This document shows, piece by piece, positions 24,551-34,950 of a DNA stretch of 64,000 nt. The stretch's first letter is position 1, and every line of letters starts with the position of its first letter. Made by a program: the position numbers and the translations under genes. The notes under the pieces were generated by a model. It saw nothing but the letters and a program-made list of their open reading frames with translations. It ran no database searches and had not been told where the DNA came from. Source of the stretch: Hymenochaete sp. R1 (taxonomy: Eukaryota > Basidiomycota > Agaricomycetes > Hymenochaetales > Hymenochaetaceae). The stretch lies in NCBI GenBank assembly GCA_019400425.1, contig JAFREE010000035.1, forward strand, positions 62,001-126,000, written 5' to 3'.

Positions 24551-24794
24551 AGGGAATGTGTAGCAGGCGAAGGCTTGAAAGGCGCGGTAAGTAATTAGCA
24601 AAGAGAGAGCAAGAAAGTAGACTCACACAAGGAACCGACAAGAACCGGCGATCGACGCTTAGTTACTATATTAAGAATATTATACTAGGCTCTAGACTAA
24701 AACTCGACTCGAGATCACGCTCACGGGTCGCGGTGATTTCCTGATCCATTCAACGACTTGTTCTTACACGCATACACTTTCCTTATTGTACAAA
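24551..24794. promoter_or_regulatory. Divergent promoter of F-box gene and eIF3g
   Basis: There are 244 bp between opposite start codons. The region contains AT-rich segments around 24665-24690 (ATTAAGAATATTATAC). Both genes must be initiated from here; no individual element is assigned. Confidence 0.5.
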
Positions 24795-25996
24795 ATGGCT
24801 TCGTGAGTGGTCGATGTATCATGCATTCCGTTACGAGAGTTGAGCACTGATAATCTACAGGCTACAGAAAACTTCGTGGGCTGACGAAATCGATGAACTG
24901 GGTTTGTATCTACGCTGTGAGGCGTATCACATTTAGTATCTGACCGTTCGACATACAGAGCAGCCTAGGTTGCCAGAGACAGAAGAATCCGTAGATGAGA
25001 ACGGAGTCACCACTATCATCGAGTACTCCGTGAATGACGAGGGAAAGAAAGTCAAAGTGCGTGGCCTACTCATCTCGACCTTCTCCTACCTACATCCACA
25101 TGCAGATTACTCGGCGTATCCGGAGAACGACTCAGAAAACGGTAGTACAGCATGCTGTAGCGCAGAGGAAAGCATGGTCCAAGTTTGGACAGGAAAGAGG
25201 TAACAAGCCCGGTCCTGATCGCTCAACAACGACAGTTGGTGAAAACATCGTACTAAAACTAAGCGCTGGGAACAAGGTAACGTCGTAAATAGCCGGTAAG
25301 GAAAGCACATTGCTCACGACCACGCTCAGGCTCAAGAGGCCGAACTATCTGCTAAAGATGATGTCAAAGCCAATTTGGTCAAGGCTGGCGCTGGAAAGCT
25401 CAAGTGCCGGACATGCTCGGGTGATCATTTCACCACCAAATGCCCCTACAAGGATATCTTAGCTGGGGTCGAGAGCCTTGGCGGTAAGTGGAGATGATTC
25501 TGCTTCTCAAAAGTTGTATCGAACCTTCTTTTTCGCAGACATGCCCCCACCGGAGGACGAGGCGCCAGTGCCCGCTGCTACTACTTCAGGTGGCAAGTAT
25601 GTCCCACCGTCAATGCGTGCCGGCGGGGCGCGCGGCGGTGAGTCAATGGGTAGGCCAGGTGGCGGTCGTGATGACCTACCAACATTGCGCATCTCAAATT
25701 TGTCCGAAGAGGCGACGGAAACCGATCTTCGAGAATTGATGAAAGGTGTCGGACGCCCCGTTCGCGTGCACATTGTTCACGATCATGTCACAAAACGAAG
25801 TAAGGGATTTGCATTTGTCAGTTTTGAAGATAGACGAGAAGCAGAGGACGTGTTGCACAAATTAAATGGGTGGGGATATGCCAACCTTATTCTCAATGTC
25901 TCTTTCTCTGGTAAGACTACATTACCGAATCCTCAATATGGTCAACATCTTATTTTCATTGCAGAGCCTCGCGAGCCTCGTGAGCCCAGACTTTGA
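24795..25996 (+). CDS. TIF35: Translation initiation factor eIF3 subunit G
   Basis: The exons join to MASLQKTSWADEIDELEQPRLPE (the first exon is only MAS plus a splice), then VTTIIEYSVNDEGKKVK, RRKAWSKFG-like residues (VAQRKAWSKFGQERGNKPG), and a zinc knuckle CRTCSGDHFTTKCPY (Cys-x2-Cys-x4-His-x4-Cys). A Gly-rich linker with KYVPPSMR follows. The C-terminal RRM has RNP2 LRISNL and RNP1 KGFAFVSF. This is the full domain order of eIF3g, which in the eIF3 complex contacts mRNA and 40S during scanning and reinitiation. The final exon encodes the EPREPREPRL tail. The protein is roughly 290 aa, the usual length. The first intron directly after codon 3 is unusual but supported by the SWADEIDEL match. 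Confidence 0.94.
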
Positions 25997-26366
25997 GCTG
26001 GTCAACCCTTCTCTTTATATGATTTACTTGAAGGCGTTGTTGTGAAGGCCGATAGTCAACTAACAGTTTTTGCTGTATGCTGGCGGTGCTCGCTACTATG
26101 CTATTTGAAATTTAGTCTGTTAATTCTACCGCATTGCTTTCTCTCAGCATAAAGCCTAGTGAAAGAATGATTCGAGTCCACATTTGGACTGGACGAAAGA
26201 TGAATTATGAAATCGAAGTTCGACGCGCGCTGTGACGTGTTCTCACGCGCGTTTCCGCACATTCGTTCCTCGCGCGCATGCTGTTGCTTTCTTCCATCTC
26301 AAAGCTGGAGCAATTTCCATTTCACGACCTCATACCAACTGGTTGGGCTAGCTGAATCTGAAAGAC
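25997..26366. other. Intergenic, no gene seen
   Basis: 3' UTR of eIF3g and upstream region of the ChAPs gene, both on +. A CG-rich cluster around 26220-26280 (repeated CGCGCG-type words) is the only visible compositional feature. Confidence 0.5.
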
Positions 26367-28943
26367 ATGGCCGAGCCTGTATTTAAGGATGTGCCCGAGC
26401 TATTCGAGGTAAGGTCTCTTGCAGGGACGTGTAATTGCGCCGCACTCAGCGTTCTATAGAATGAACTCGGCGAGGTCCTGACGGCCAGAACTGAGGCGCT
26501 AGGTGGGGCATAGTCCGACTTCTAGCGAAAGAAAAACCTTACCCAGTTATGCATAACAGCAACTTTTCGTGAACTCGGACCACCTGATCTTTGCCATGTC
26601 GTGAAGAGCACCGGAAGGAGTGGACAACGCGATGTGAGTCTCGGATTCCAGTAACTCTAGGTTGCATAGAGTCTAACGCCGACTTCTGCCAGATTGGCTC
26701 CTATCATTATACATCTGGAATAGATGCCTCGTCTTCTGCGTCTCTTGCTGCATACATCAACTCATTGACGTACTCCATTGACGATAACTCGACTTGGTTC
26801 TCGAAAAGTTCGGCGTGGAAGGTACGGAGTGGTTGCTATTGGTGCGTGGTATCAAGATCCCTCGTTTCATACTCCGATACAACATCTTCCATTCTCAGCT
26901 GCTTCAATGCATTCTCTCGAGTGGACGTGCGCGTTGACGTTAAGATTCCTGGAAGCGTTCTTGCCTACGTGATTGATCTTAGAGGCGAGCGGCACGAAAC
27001 GACAAATGAGATCTGGCTAGAGACGTACATGTCTGCCATTTTGCGAGCAATCTTATACGGGGATGACCCGACTTTCTGGCTCGAAGCTTATAGGCGACTA
27101 GAACCCGTAACTTCGCGGGAAGGTGAAGTCAGATTCCTCGAAGCAGCAGATACCTTGTTCTCGCAGGGTGCGTTTTGTATACTTGACCACCGAACTGCAA
27201 GTTAACGAATGTTTAAAGGTTGGCAGGTTGGTTCGGACCCGGAAATTCAGGTAGCGAGTGTGGTATCGAATCACTTGACAGCAGGCGTTATGAAGTACTT
27301 TGGAGACAGCTTCCGTTATCAGCAAGCTGCGAATCTTTTCGAAAAAGTGAGCGTTCGGGAGCCTGAGGTTGCGTCGCTCCTTGGGAGCAGCTACGTTGGC
27401 ATGAGTGAGCAAAATACGTCGTTTGACTGTTGTCCGAAAGTCTCAATTCCGCCTAGATGAGGAAGTCAAAGCTGTTCAAATCATGGCAGCGGCCCTTCGG
27501 TCAAACCCCCAGTCATATACCTTGCTGCATGCCCAGTGTGACTTTCTCCGGTCAAAAGGCAAGACCGAATGGGCTCTCAAACTTGCACGGCAGGCAGTGA
27601 ACTGTGCCCCTAGCGAATTTGTTACCTGGGAAAAACTCACGACTGTTTATATCGAACTAGGCCAATATGATTCTGTATGGATTCCTCTCTTAATCCTCGC
27701 TTATATATTCTGACAAAAACTATCAGGCCCTACTCACTTTAAACTCATGCCCAATGTTCACGTATAATGGTCGTGACGCTCATCGTAACATAACGCCCAG
27801 CCGCATCAACTTACCCTACAAAACAGCAATCGCAGACATCTTACCTGAGCGAAGAAAGACAGAGGATGACGAGGCTGATATTGCTTTGCAGCGACTTCCG
27901 GCCCCGGGGTTGAAAGGGACATGGGCACGTGCATATGCTCTCCTTACGAAGCTGCAATCAAAAGTCGGGTGGGACGAGTTGTTAAAAACAAGAAGCACCG
28001 TTTTTGTTATGGAAGAAGAGTACCGCATGCAGAAAGCCCAAGTTGACGTTCGTACTGCGGTAGCCTCGACTTCTCATAATGCTGACGAAGCTGACGATGA
28101 TGCTTCGACTCGAGGTGTCCGGACGCCTCTTTCGGAGCGAGCTGACACCGAACAGAGCCCAGTTGAAACGGAGCACAACGTTATACCCACCATCAAGGTG
28201 TCTACTGAATCCGACCGTGAAAGGGAATACGCTGAAAACAAAAGTGTCAATGGGGATCACGCGGCAGGGCTCGAGCGACCCGTTCAGGCTGCTGTAGGGG
28301 AAGGGGATGGAAAAGATGATGCAGATGACGATGCCTCGAACAATCCCGCACAAGATGGTTTCTCGTTCAGTAACAAGCGACTGTGCGAGCGTTGGCTGGA
28401 TAATCTCTTCATGGTCTTGTACGAAGATTTACGCATATGGACCATCTTCCGCGCTGAAGTCGCACATTTCAAAACTCAACATGTTGCATATCGGAAGACA
28501 GGATTAGAGTGGGAAATCCTCGGGGAGCTGGGCCAACGCTTGTACCACAAAGAAGAGGCGAAAGAGGCTTATCAACGATGTCTAGAATCGTCGAGATACT
28601 CTATAAAGCCGTGGTTGAAACTTATGGAGATATATGCCGACGAAGGGGACTTGCAGCGGACATTGCAGACGGCCATTCGTGTTGCAGCATATCAGCATAA
28701 TGAGTACGCGGAAGCTGCTGTAGGTGTTTATCTTGTACTATCTTATCATTTGCAAGTCTGAATTATCGTTTTCAGTACCCTTCTGCAATAGCTCACCAAC
28801 TCTTTAAGCTCGGCCAAATTCACGGCCACGCCAAAATATCCTACACACTACTTAGTATGGGCCTACCCGATCCAGTCATGAAGGTGATGGAAAGCTACTT
28901 AAATTATGGACAAGTATTCCAGGTAGAAGGTTATGATTTCTGA
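26367..28943 (+). CDS. ChAPs-family exomer cargo adaptor (Chs5-Arf1 binding)
   Basis: Starting MAEPVFKDVPELFEN, the spliced protein shows the blocks of the ChAPs family (Bch1, Bch2, Bud7 and Chs6 in yeast): RELGPPDLCHVVKSTG, GSYHYTSGIDASSSASLAAYINSL, ETYMSAILRAILYGDDPTFW and SCPMFTYNGRDAHRN. TPR-like helical repeats follow, with RSNPQSYTLLHAQCDFLRSKG and a C-terminal series around WEILGELGQRLYHKEEAKEAYQRCL. These proteins bridge Chs5, Arf1 and cargo at the trans-Golgi for exomer-dependent export, for example of chitin synthase. Between the halves lies an acidic low-complexity insert of about 110 residues (28.05-28.36 kb). The C-terminus (MKVMESYLNYGQVFQVEGYDF) is the conserved end. Which yeast paralogue it matches best cannot be told from sequence alone. 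Confidence 0.9.
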
Positions 28944-29301
28944 ATGAATTGTTCTGTTCTTAGTGTCCTGTCTGTACTTACTTTCGACCTTCATGATCAA
29001 AATCCTTGAATTAATTCTTTTGTGTCATTTGAGAAGATGATGATATTTTACCGGAGTGCTCACCAAAAAAACGACCGTCCAGCTCTAATCGGACAACCGA
29101 CAAGTGACTGGGTGAAACTGAAGCCTGCTTCGAGCTTTCGGCGCGTGCGGGCCGGATTCGGTTAGCTACCGATCTTCTCAGCTCCTCCGGGTCTCTCATC
29201 CACTTTGCAATAATCTTCTCCTCTTCCTTCCGTCATCTCTAAACTTCGCGACTTTCCTCTGTCCAGAAGAGGCTCGAAAGACCGTAGTACCACTCAATCA
29301 T
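28944..29301. other. Intergenic, no gene seen
   Basis: Contains the 3' end of the ChAPs transcript and the upstream region of the coiled-coil gene. A CT-rich tract at 29213-29265 probably marks the core promoter of the latter. Confidence 0.5.
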
Positions 29302-30748
29302 ATGAGAATGAGCTACGAGTCGCTCTCAGCTCCTTTTCCCGTCTCATCATCGCCACCATACATGCGTTTTAGCGGAACTGGACGGCAGCACGAAGAAGAA
29401 CTGATCAACGCCTATGAAGCTGAAGAAGAGCGCATTATGAATACTTTATCGCGGAAACTTGAACAGGTGTGTGCTTTGTTCTCCTTGCGTTGTACTCTTT
29501 CCTGACCATGTGTATGCAATGTGTCTCTTTCACAGCTGAGGCAAGACAAGATCGACCTTGAGCGCACTCATGAAGAAGAGTCTGAATCACACGTCAATCG
29601 CCTTGCACGAGAGCTGGCTGTTTTCCGCCTGCGCCAGCTACAACAAACACCTCAACCTAACCCCAACAGTACTGCCCGAATCGATGACGAAGGCGGACCT
29701 TCCAACTCCACGAATGGGAATACGGGTGTTGGGCCTTCGACGATGAGACTTGAAGACCCATTTCCCGATCCAGGCTCTGACATATTGCTCAGAGCCTTAA
29801 AAAAAGAGAATGAATCATTGCGCTCGAGATTGGTGGACATGGAGCGGGATTACACACGGCTGAAGCGGATGAACGAGGTGTATCGGGAAGAGCTTATTGA
29901 GCATAGGGGAAGGGTAAGTGCGCAGAACACCATGTTTCTGTTGACCTGGGTTTTGACTTTAAACTTTTGTCCAGCTGGGACTACCCGTGGACAATCTGAT
30001 TGGGCTCTCGAGCGGAAGCGAGCGGGATCCATTTTTGCCACCAACGCATCGCCGGCCGGTTCCAACGGGTATTGTCCACACGGCTTCGATGGTCTCTGTG
30101 ACAAATGGGCGTCCAGTACAGAGTGTACCCATTCCACGGCCCGGCCCTCAAGCTACACAACAACGCCGAGCGCACGACCCAGGACCTTCGATATCATCGC
30201 TGGCCAGTATCTCCCCTAGTCCTTCATCCTCGCCTTCGCCGGGCATGTCACCTTTGCAGACCGGGGCACCAGCAAGTTATATCACGACCCTCACAACTCC
30301 ACCAAGTAGTGCATCACTTCACGCTAGCCCACCAGCTCCATACGATTACGCTGGAACAACACCTGCCAGTCGAACCCTCTCGTATCCAAGTGTTCCACCA
30401 CCGTCGTTATCAAGTTCATTGGGATCACCCGTCGTCGCGACGCATATGGTCGATAACGATATTCGATCCAGCAGTAGGCGGAGCTCAGGGTCAGCATATG
30501 GCCCGGGTTTTGGGATGGGGAATATGAATGGGTCAAGTAATGAGAGGAGGGTGGCCGAGACTGGTAATTTGCGAGACATCGGGCGGTCAAGGACACGCAG
30601 CGTGGAGCGTGGAGGCAGAATCGCAGAAACAGGTACGCTGGTGCGGAGTCGAGCAGGGAGTGCATCGTCCTTGTCTGGACCTGGGGCAACAGACATGGGA
30701 GTGTTTATCCCATCTCTAAACGAGACGATTGAAGATGACGATGGGTAG
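29302..30748 (+). CDS. Coiled-coil protein with Ser/Pro-rich tail
   Basis: Three exons. The first encodes MRMSYESLSAPFPVSSSPP and the start of a coiled coil (EEELINAYEAEEERIMNTLSRKLEQ). The second continues it (LRQDKIDLERTHEEESESHVNRLARELAVFRLR) and, after a linker, a second coiled segment (LKKENESLRSRLVDMERDYTRLKRMNEVYREELIEH). The third, reached through GTAAGT, starts LGLPVDNLIGL and is mostly disordered Ser/Pro-rich sequence. Near-repeated motifs RRVAETGNLRDIGRSRTRS and GRIAETGTLVRSRAGSAS lie near its end. It finishes acidic (ETIEDDDG). The architecture suggests a scaffolding or cytoskeletal adaptor, possibly phosphorylated at the RSRTRS sites. I do not recognise a named family. Confidence 0.75.
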
Positions 30749-31168
30749 CTTCTCACATTTTCGCATCTGATTTTTTACTATTATTAAAAGATTTGCTTAT
30801 AAGCTTACATGTAAAACTAATTCTGTTGAATTATTGGATTTTTGTTTCCAAAAGAGAAATTACAGGTGCTTGCTCACTATGTCATGAATTAATGTTCTTT
30901 TGTCTCCCGCGTGTTCCTTTCCCATTGTCCCTCGGTCTTTAAATCTAGATCTCGAGCTGTTACCAAAGAGACAATGCGTCACCTGCTATATTTGGTAGGT
31001 ATCTCAATCACGTGCTGTGTTAAACGGTGCCGAGTCGACGCGTGTTTTTTTTTTTCACTCTTCTTGACGCGACGCGGACAACTATGACTCGTTCAACCAC
31101 CGACCCATTGTCATAAAAAGCGTCGAGCCTGTGAAGACATCCCCGCACGTGGATTTGTATACTTAACA
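30749..31168. other. Intergenic, no gene seen
   Basis: AT-rich just after the upstream stop (30765-30850), fitting a 3' UTR; the right part is the promoter of the HSP20-domain gene. A T9 tract near 31046-31056 is present. No heat-shock element array with the regular NGAAN spacing was found by eye. Confidence 0.45.
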
Positions 31169-32617
31169 ATGAACTTCCATGGCTTACCAGATGATACGTA
31201 CGAGAGTCTCTCATCGGTGCCTTCAACACCCCTCAACGCCTTCAACGATTCTGGTCAACCTCAAGCCGTTCAAATTCAAGCCGTTCAAGCATCGACTCCG
31301 CAACATTCGTGGGACCTCCCTTTGATTGAGCCTCTTCAAGACGATCAAATTTTGCAGACTATGTCACTGACATATGTGATGCAGCAGCAACATCAAGTCC
31401 AGCAACAGCATCAAGCTCAGCAGCACCAAGATCAAGTACAAGTGCAAACGCCCATCGGCAGCATTTCTGCTCATCCACCCATTGCGACTCTCACTCCAGA
31501 ACCGATGTCTGCATACGTACAGTCTCCTATGTCTGCTTCAACATCAACTGCATCACCCGTCCAGACCCACTTTAACAAGTACGAGCCGCCGCCAGTCATC
31601 AAACTTGTTGAACGTCCTCAGCGCCGTTCCAAGCAGCGTACCAGTGCGCAAGATAAGGGCCAAGATGCCCTTCCAAAGCAATCAACTCATGCACCTAGCA
31701 GCTCAGCAAGTGGAAGTAGTTTGCAACAGAAGCGAACAAATCCGCGTCCACCACCAGCTCAAGGTAGTGGACGTTTTGTTACTTTTAAAGTACAGGGGAA
31801 TGCAAATGCAGGCGGCAGAGACGGTACTAAACAAGAATCATCCAAGATGCAAGTCCGAGCTGCCGCCCACCCTTATGCCCCGCCGCAGAAAAGATCAGTT
31901 TCGGGGCCGGTCCCAACGATCAATACGAATTTCGGTCCAGGAAGCCAGTCACAGAGGTGCGTCTCTGGCTCAATTAGAAGCGTCATAGTTACACCTGTTG
32001 CTCGTGCTGAAATTTCTCGGACGATAATGCCCATTCCAGTCCCCTTTCTGCTTTATCCCCGGCCCACTCTGTACCTCAGCGCTCTCCACGGGAAGATACC
32101 AACGATCAGCCATCGCCTCGGCAGTCTCGCTACCTCGTGCGGACCGACGTATACCACAACATGGAAACGAACACTATCACCGCTATGCTCGAGATACCGG
32201 GAGTACCCTTCAAGACTCTTCGTGTAGCCCTAGGAACCGATCCAACTACCCACACGCTACAACTCGTCGTGCGTGGGCGTTCGCATACGCTATTTCCGGA
32301 TGGATCACCAGCTCATGAGGAGAAAGAAAAAGAGCGACGGCAAGCTGGAAAGGGTATGTTTGTGAGACGCGAGCGCAAGTGCGGGGAATTTAGGCGAAGC
32401 TTGGTTGTTCCTCCAGAAACCAAGGTGCGTATGCACGAAAATGTGCCCCATCTCCGATTAATCACCTCGTTAGAATGCCGATATCAAAGCTTGGACGTCC
32501 GATGGCATACTATTTTTGCGATACCCTGCGCATACGACGATAGCGCAGTTGCCTGAACGGCCAGACACCAAACCCGTACCAGATGACGATGACGAAGGAC
32601 CCTCAAAGAGTAATTAA
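31169..32617 (+). CDS. HSP20/alpha-crystallin-domain protein, long Q-rich N-terminus
   Basis: Three exons (31169-31956, 32040-32424, 32474-32617) encode 438 aa with all phases consistent. The first 300 or so residues are disordered and rich in Gln, Ser and Pro, including a Gln/His run around residues 70-90. The C-terminal part has the alpha-crystallin beta sandwich: RTDVYHNMETNTITAMLEIPG, VALGTDPTTHTLQLVVRGR, CGEFRRSLVVPPETK, then NADIKAWTSDGILFLRYP and a terminal acidic tail. The TDVYHNMETNTITAMLEIPG and DGILFLRYP blocks match small heat-shock proteins, which hold unfolding proteins as ATP-independent chaperones. Typical fungal sHSPs are 150-200 aa, so the N-terminal extension is unusual. 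A p23-like co-chaperone fold is less likely given the FRRSLVVP block. Confidence 0.8.
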
Positions 32618-32947
32618 ATACACAACTCGTAACAAATCCTTCTTTTTCGTTCTTGATTTAGATAAACCAACCCCCAATCGTACGCATGCTGCTCTTGCTA
32701 CTGTTCCAGCCCCACTTCATTATCTATTTGCATTCTTATACTATCTTGTATCATAGCAGTGCTGTTCGAGCTTCGCCCGCGTAGATCTTCACGATCAATC
32801 TTGTTATTTTTTTCGTCATGTCGAGTAACCTCATGCTGACGCGATTCAAACCGTCATCTATCTCCTTACACCTTACACCTTTTTTCGACGAGAATTCTGT
32901 TTTCAGATTCTACTTTCATGTATTAGCTTTTACGTCACTCTAATGTA
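32618..32947. other. Intergenic, no gene seen
   Basis: T-rich 3' flank of the HSP20-domain gene and the 5' flank of the tRNA gene. No other signal was noticed. Confidence 0.5.
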
Positions 32948-33020
32948 GGTTCGATGGTCTAGTGGTTATGATTTCTGTCTTACACACAGAAGATCGCCAG
33001 TTCGAACCTGGCTCGAATCA
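32948..33020 (+). tRNA. tRNA-Val, anticodon UAC
   Basis: A 73-nt intronless tRNA. The acceptor stem GGTTCGA pairs with TCGAATC, with one G-T wobble at the second pair, and the discriminator is A. The anticodon arm TCTGT/ACAGA encloses the 7-nt loop CTTACAC, giving anticodon TAC (reads GUA, valine) with the expected T33 and A37. The T arm GCCAG/CTGGC holds the loop TTCGAAC. The internal B box (GTTCGAACC) and an A-box-like TGGTCTAGTGG are present. CCA is not encoded, as is usual in fungi. Confidence 0.96.
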
Positions 33021-33046
33021 TGAATATGTGTCTTCATATTTACACC

Positions 33047-33051
33047 TTTTT
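33047..33051 (+). terminator. Pol III T-run terminator of tRNA-Val
   Basis: A run of five T lies 27 bp after the tRNA 3' end, the usual RNA polymerase III stop signal. It is the first run of at least four T downstream of the gene. Confidence 0.65.
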
Positions 33052-33306
33052 AATGAAAATTCATCGCTCGATCCAGAGTTGTCCCTTTCGAATGAGAAGC
33101 AAAGGCAATTCATATTGAGATAGGGACGAGACGCTCTAAGTTGGCTTATAAATGTATAAATAGAAGCGTTCCCGTGGGAAGTCATCCGCTTTTATGTCTG
33201 TGTCCATGCGCCGCGCGGATGGAGGAGCTCGCAGCGTAGTTCTTAAGTCTCTCTTTCGGACTTTTCTCACTTACTGCGTATTGTTGCCGACTCGCTGTCG
33301 CCGGCG

Positions 33307-34950
33307 ATGGTCGATGACAAGTATATAGGCCTTGCACTGGCCGTATCAAGCTCTTTGGCGATTGGTACAAGCTTCATCATCACCAAAAAGGTTCGCCTCG
33401 CTCACAAACTTGTGTGACCATGCACTTACCATCTGGCAATGAAGGGACTCAACGATGCCGGAAAGAACTCAGAATACGCAAGTGCTTCAGACAACATGGC
33501 ATACCTCAAAAATCCTATATGGTGGGCAGGGATGTCGACGAGTAAGCATGATCAATGAACTTTGCGTATCTCTGCTCATCTTATTGGGTCGTTTGCAGTG
33601 GTCATTGGCGAAGGTACCTTTTGTCTTGCTTTCCCGTCAAGCCACATATCTGATTGACATTCTGCAGTGGCCAACTTCGCTGCGTATCTATTTGCACCGC
33701 CGATTTTAGTGACCCCACTCGGTGCTTTGAGCGTACTCATCGGGTCCGTCCCAAACTTTCAAGCGCAGCGTTCCTTTTGCACTGACCACTTGCCAATTCC
33801 TAGAGCGGTGCTGGCGTCGCTCTTGCTAAAAGAAGAACTGGGCCATGTCGGGAGGGTAGGGTGTGCTCTTTGCTTCATAGGGTCATTGATCATCGTTCTT
33901 CACGCACCCCCGGATAAAGAGATCCAAACTGTTGACGAGATGCTCCATTATGCTATTCAACCGGGTTTGTCTTTCCCGAACTCATGAGTATAATCGAGTG
34001 ACTAATGGTATTTCCAGGTTTCCTATTGTACTGCTTGACTGTCCTCATCTTCTCTTTGGTAATGATCTATGCGGTCGTACCGAAGCACGGCCGCTCGAAT
34101 CCGTTGATCTACATTTCCATATGTTCTCTCGTTGGCTCCGTCTCCATCATGTCCATCAAAGGATTTGGTGTTGCGCTTAAACTCACCTTAAGTGGCAACA
34201 ATCAATTCTCGCATCCCAGTACCTACGTCTTCGCGATCATAGTCATTGTTTGCATCATGGTGCAGATGAACTATTTCAACAAGGCATTGGATACATTCTC
34301 CACTAATGTGTACGTATGTTCATCTCTGTTTGGATAGTCAAGACGTAAAACGAATTTCATGCAGAGTCAATCCAATGTACTACGTCGGATTTTCTACTGC
34401 GACTCTCGTAGCATCTCTTATCCTTTTCCAGGGACTCAATACCACAGATGCTGTCACGACGATTTCTCTTCTAAGCGGTTTTGTGATCACATTCCTCGGG
34501 GTCCATTTGCTTAATATCAGTCGTGAACCTGAGCCACCTCGATCCCACGATTCAGCGCAGAACGGACTGTTGAATCCGAGAATGAACATTTCTGGTCGTA
34601 CATCGTTAGATGGGTGGAGTGGAACCGGGCACAACGGATACATCAACAGTTATCGCGGCGATGACGTACCATTCTCTGCGACTCATGGCCGGCGTAGTAG
34701 CCTTTTTCGACACCAATCGAACACGCTTTATTCCGCTTTCGGCGAGGATGATGACGCAGGGAGCCAGGGAAGGGAGGTCATGAGCTTGCAGAGACTTCGC
34801 GAGGAGCCAGAAGGTTCTTCCGAAGAGGACGTGAGTGAGGTTGATGAGCGGACGATTCTTCGGTCTGGGAGGGCAAGGAAGGGCGACAAAGATGAGAGAA
34901 GCAGGTCGAGGACGCATAGCGGGTCTCCTCGTGTATCGTCTCCTCGATAA
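33307..34950 (+). CDS. NIPA-type magnesium transporter
   Basis: A multi-pass membrane protein of the NIPA (nonimprinted in Prader-Willi/Angelman) family. It starts MVDDKYIGLALAVSSSLAIGTSFIITKKGL, where GTSFIITKKGL is the signature, then LKNPIWWAGMSTMVIGEVANFAAY and PPILVTPLGALSVLIGAVLASLLLKEELG. GRVGCALCFIGSLIIVLHAP is next, followed by PKHGRSNPLIYISICSLVGSVSIM and NYFNKALDTFSTNVVNPMYYVGF. About nine hydrophobic helices can be counted. The hydrophilic C-terminal tail of about 140 residues is Arg/Ser/Asp-rich and ends SPRVSSPR. NIPA proteins move Mg2+ across the plasma membrane or early endosome. The exons are short, the introns 50-70 nt. The start is the first in-frame ATG and matches the family N-terminus. 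Confidence 0.93.
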
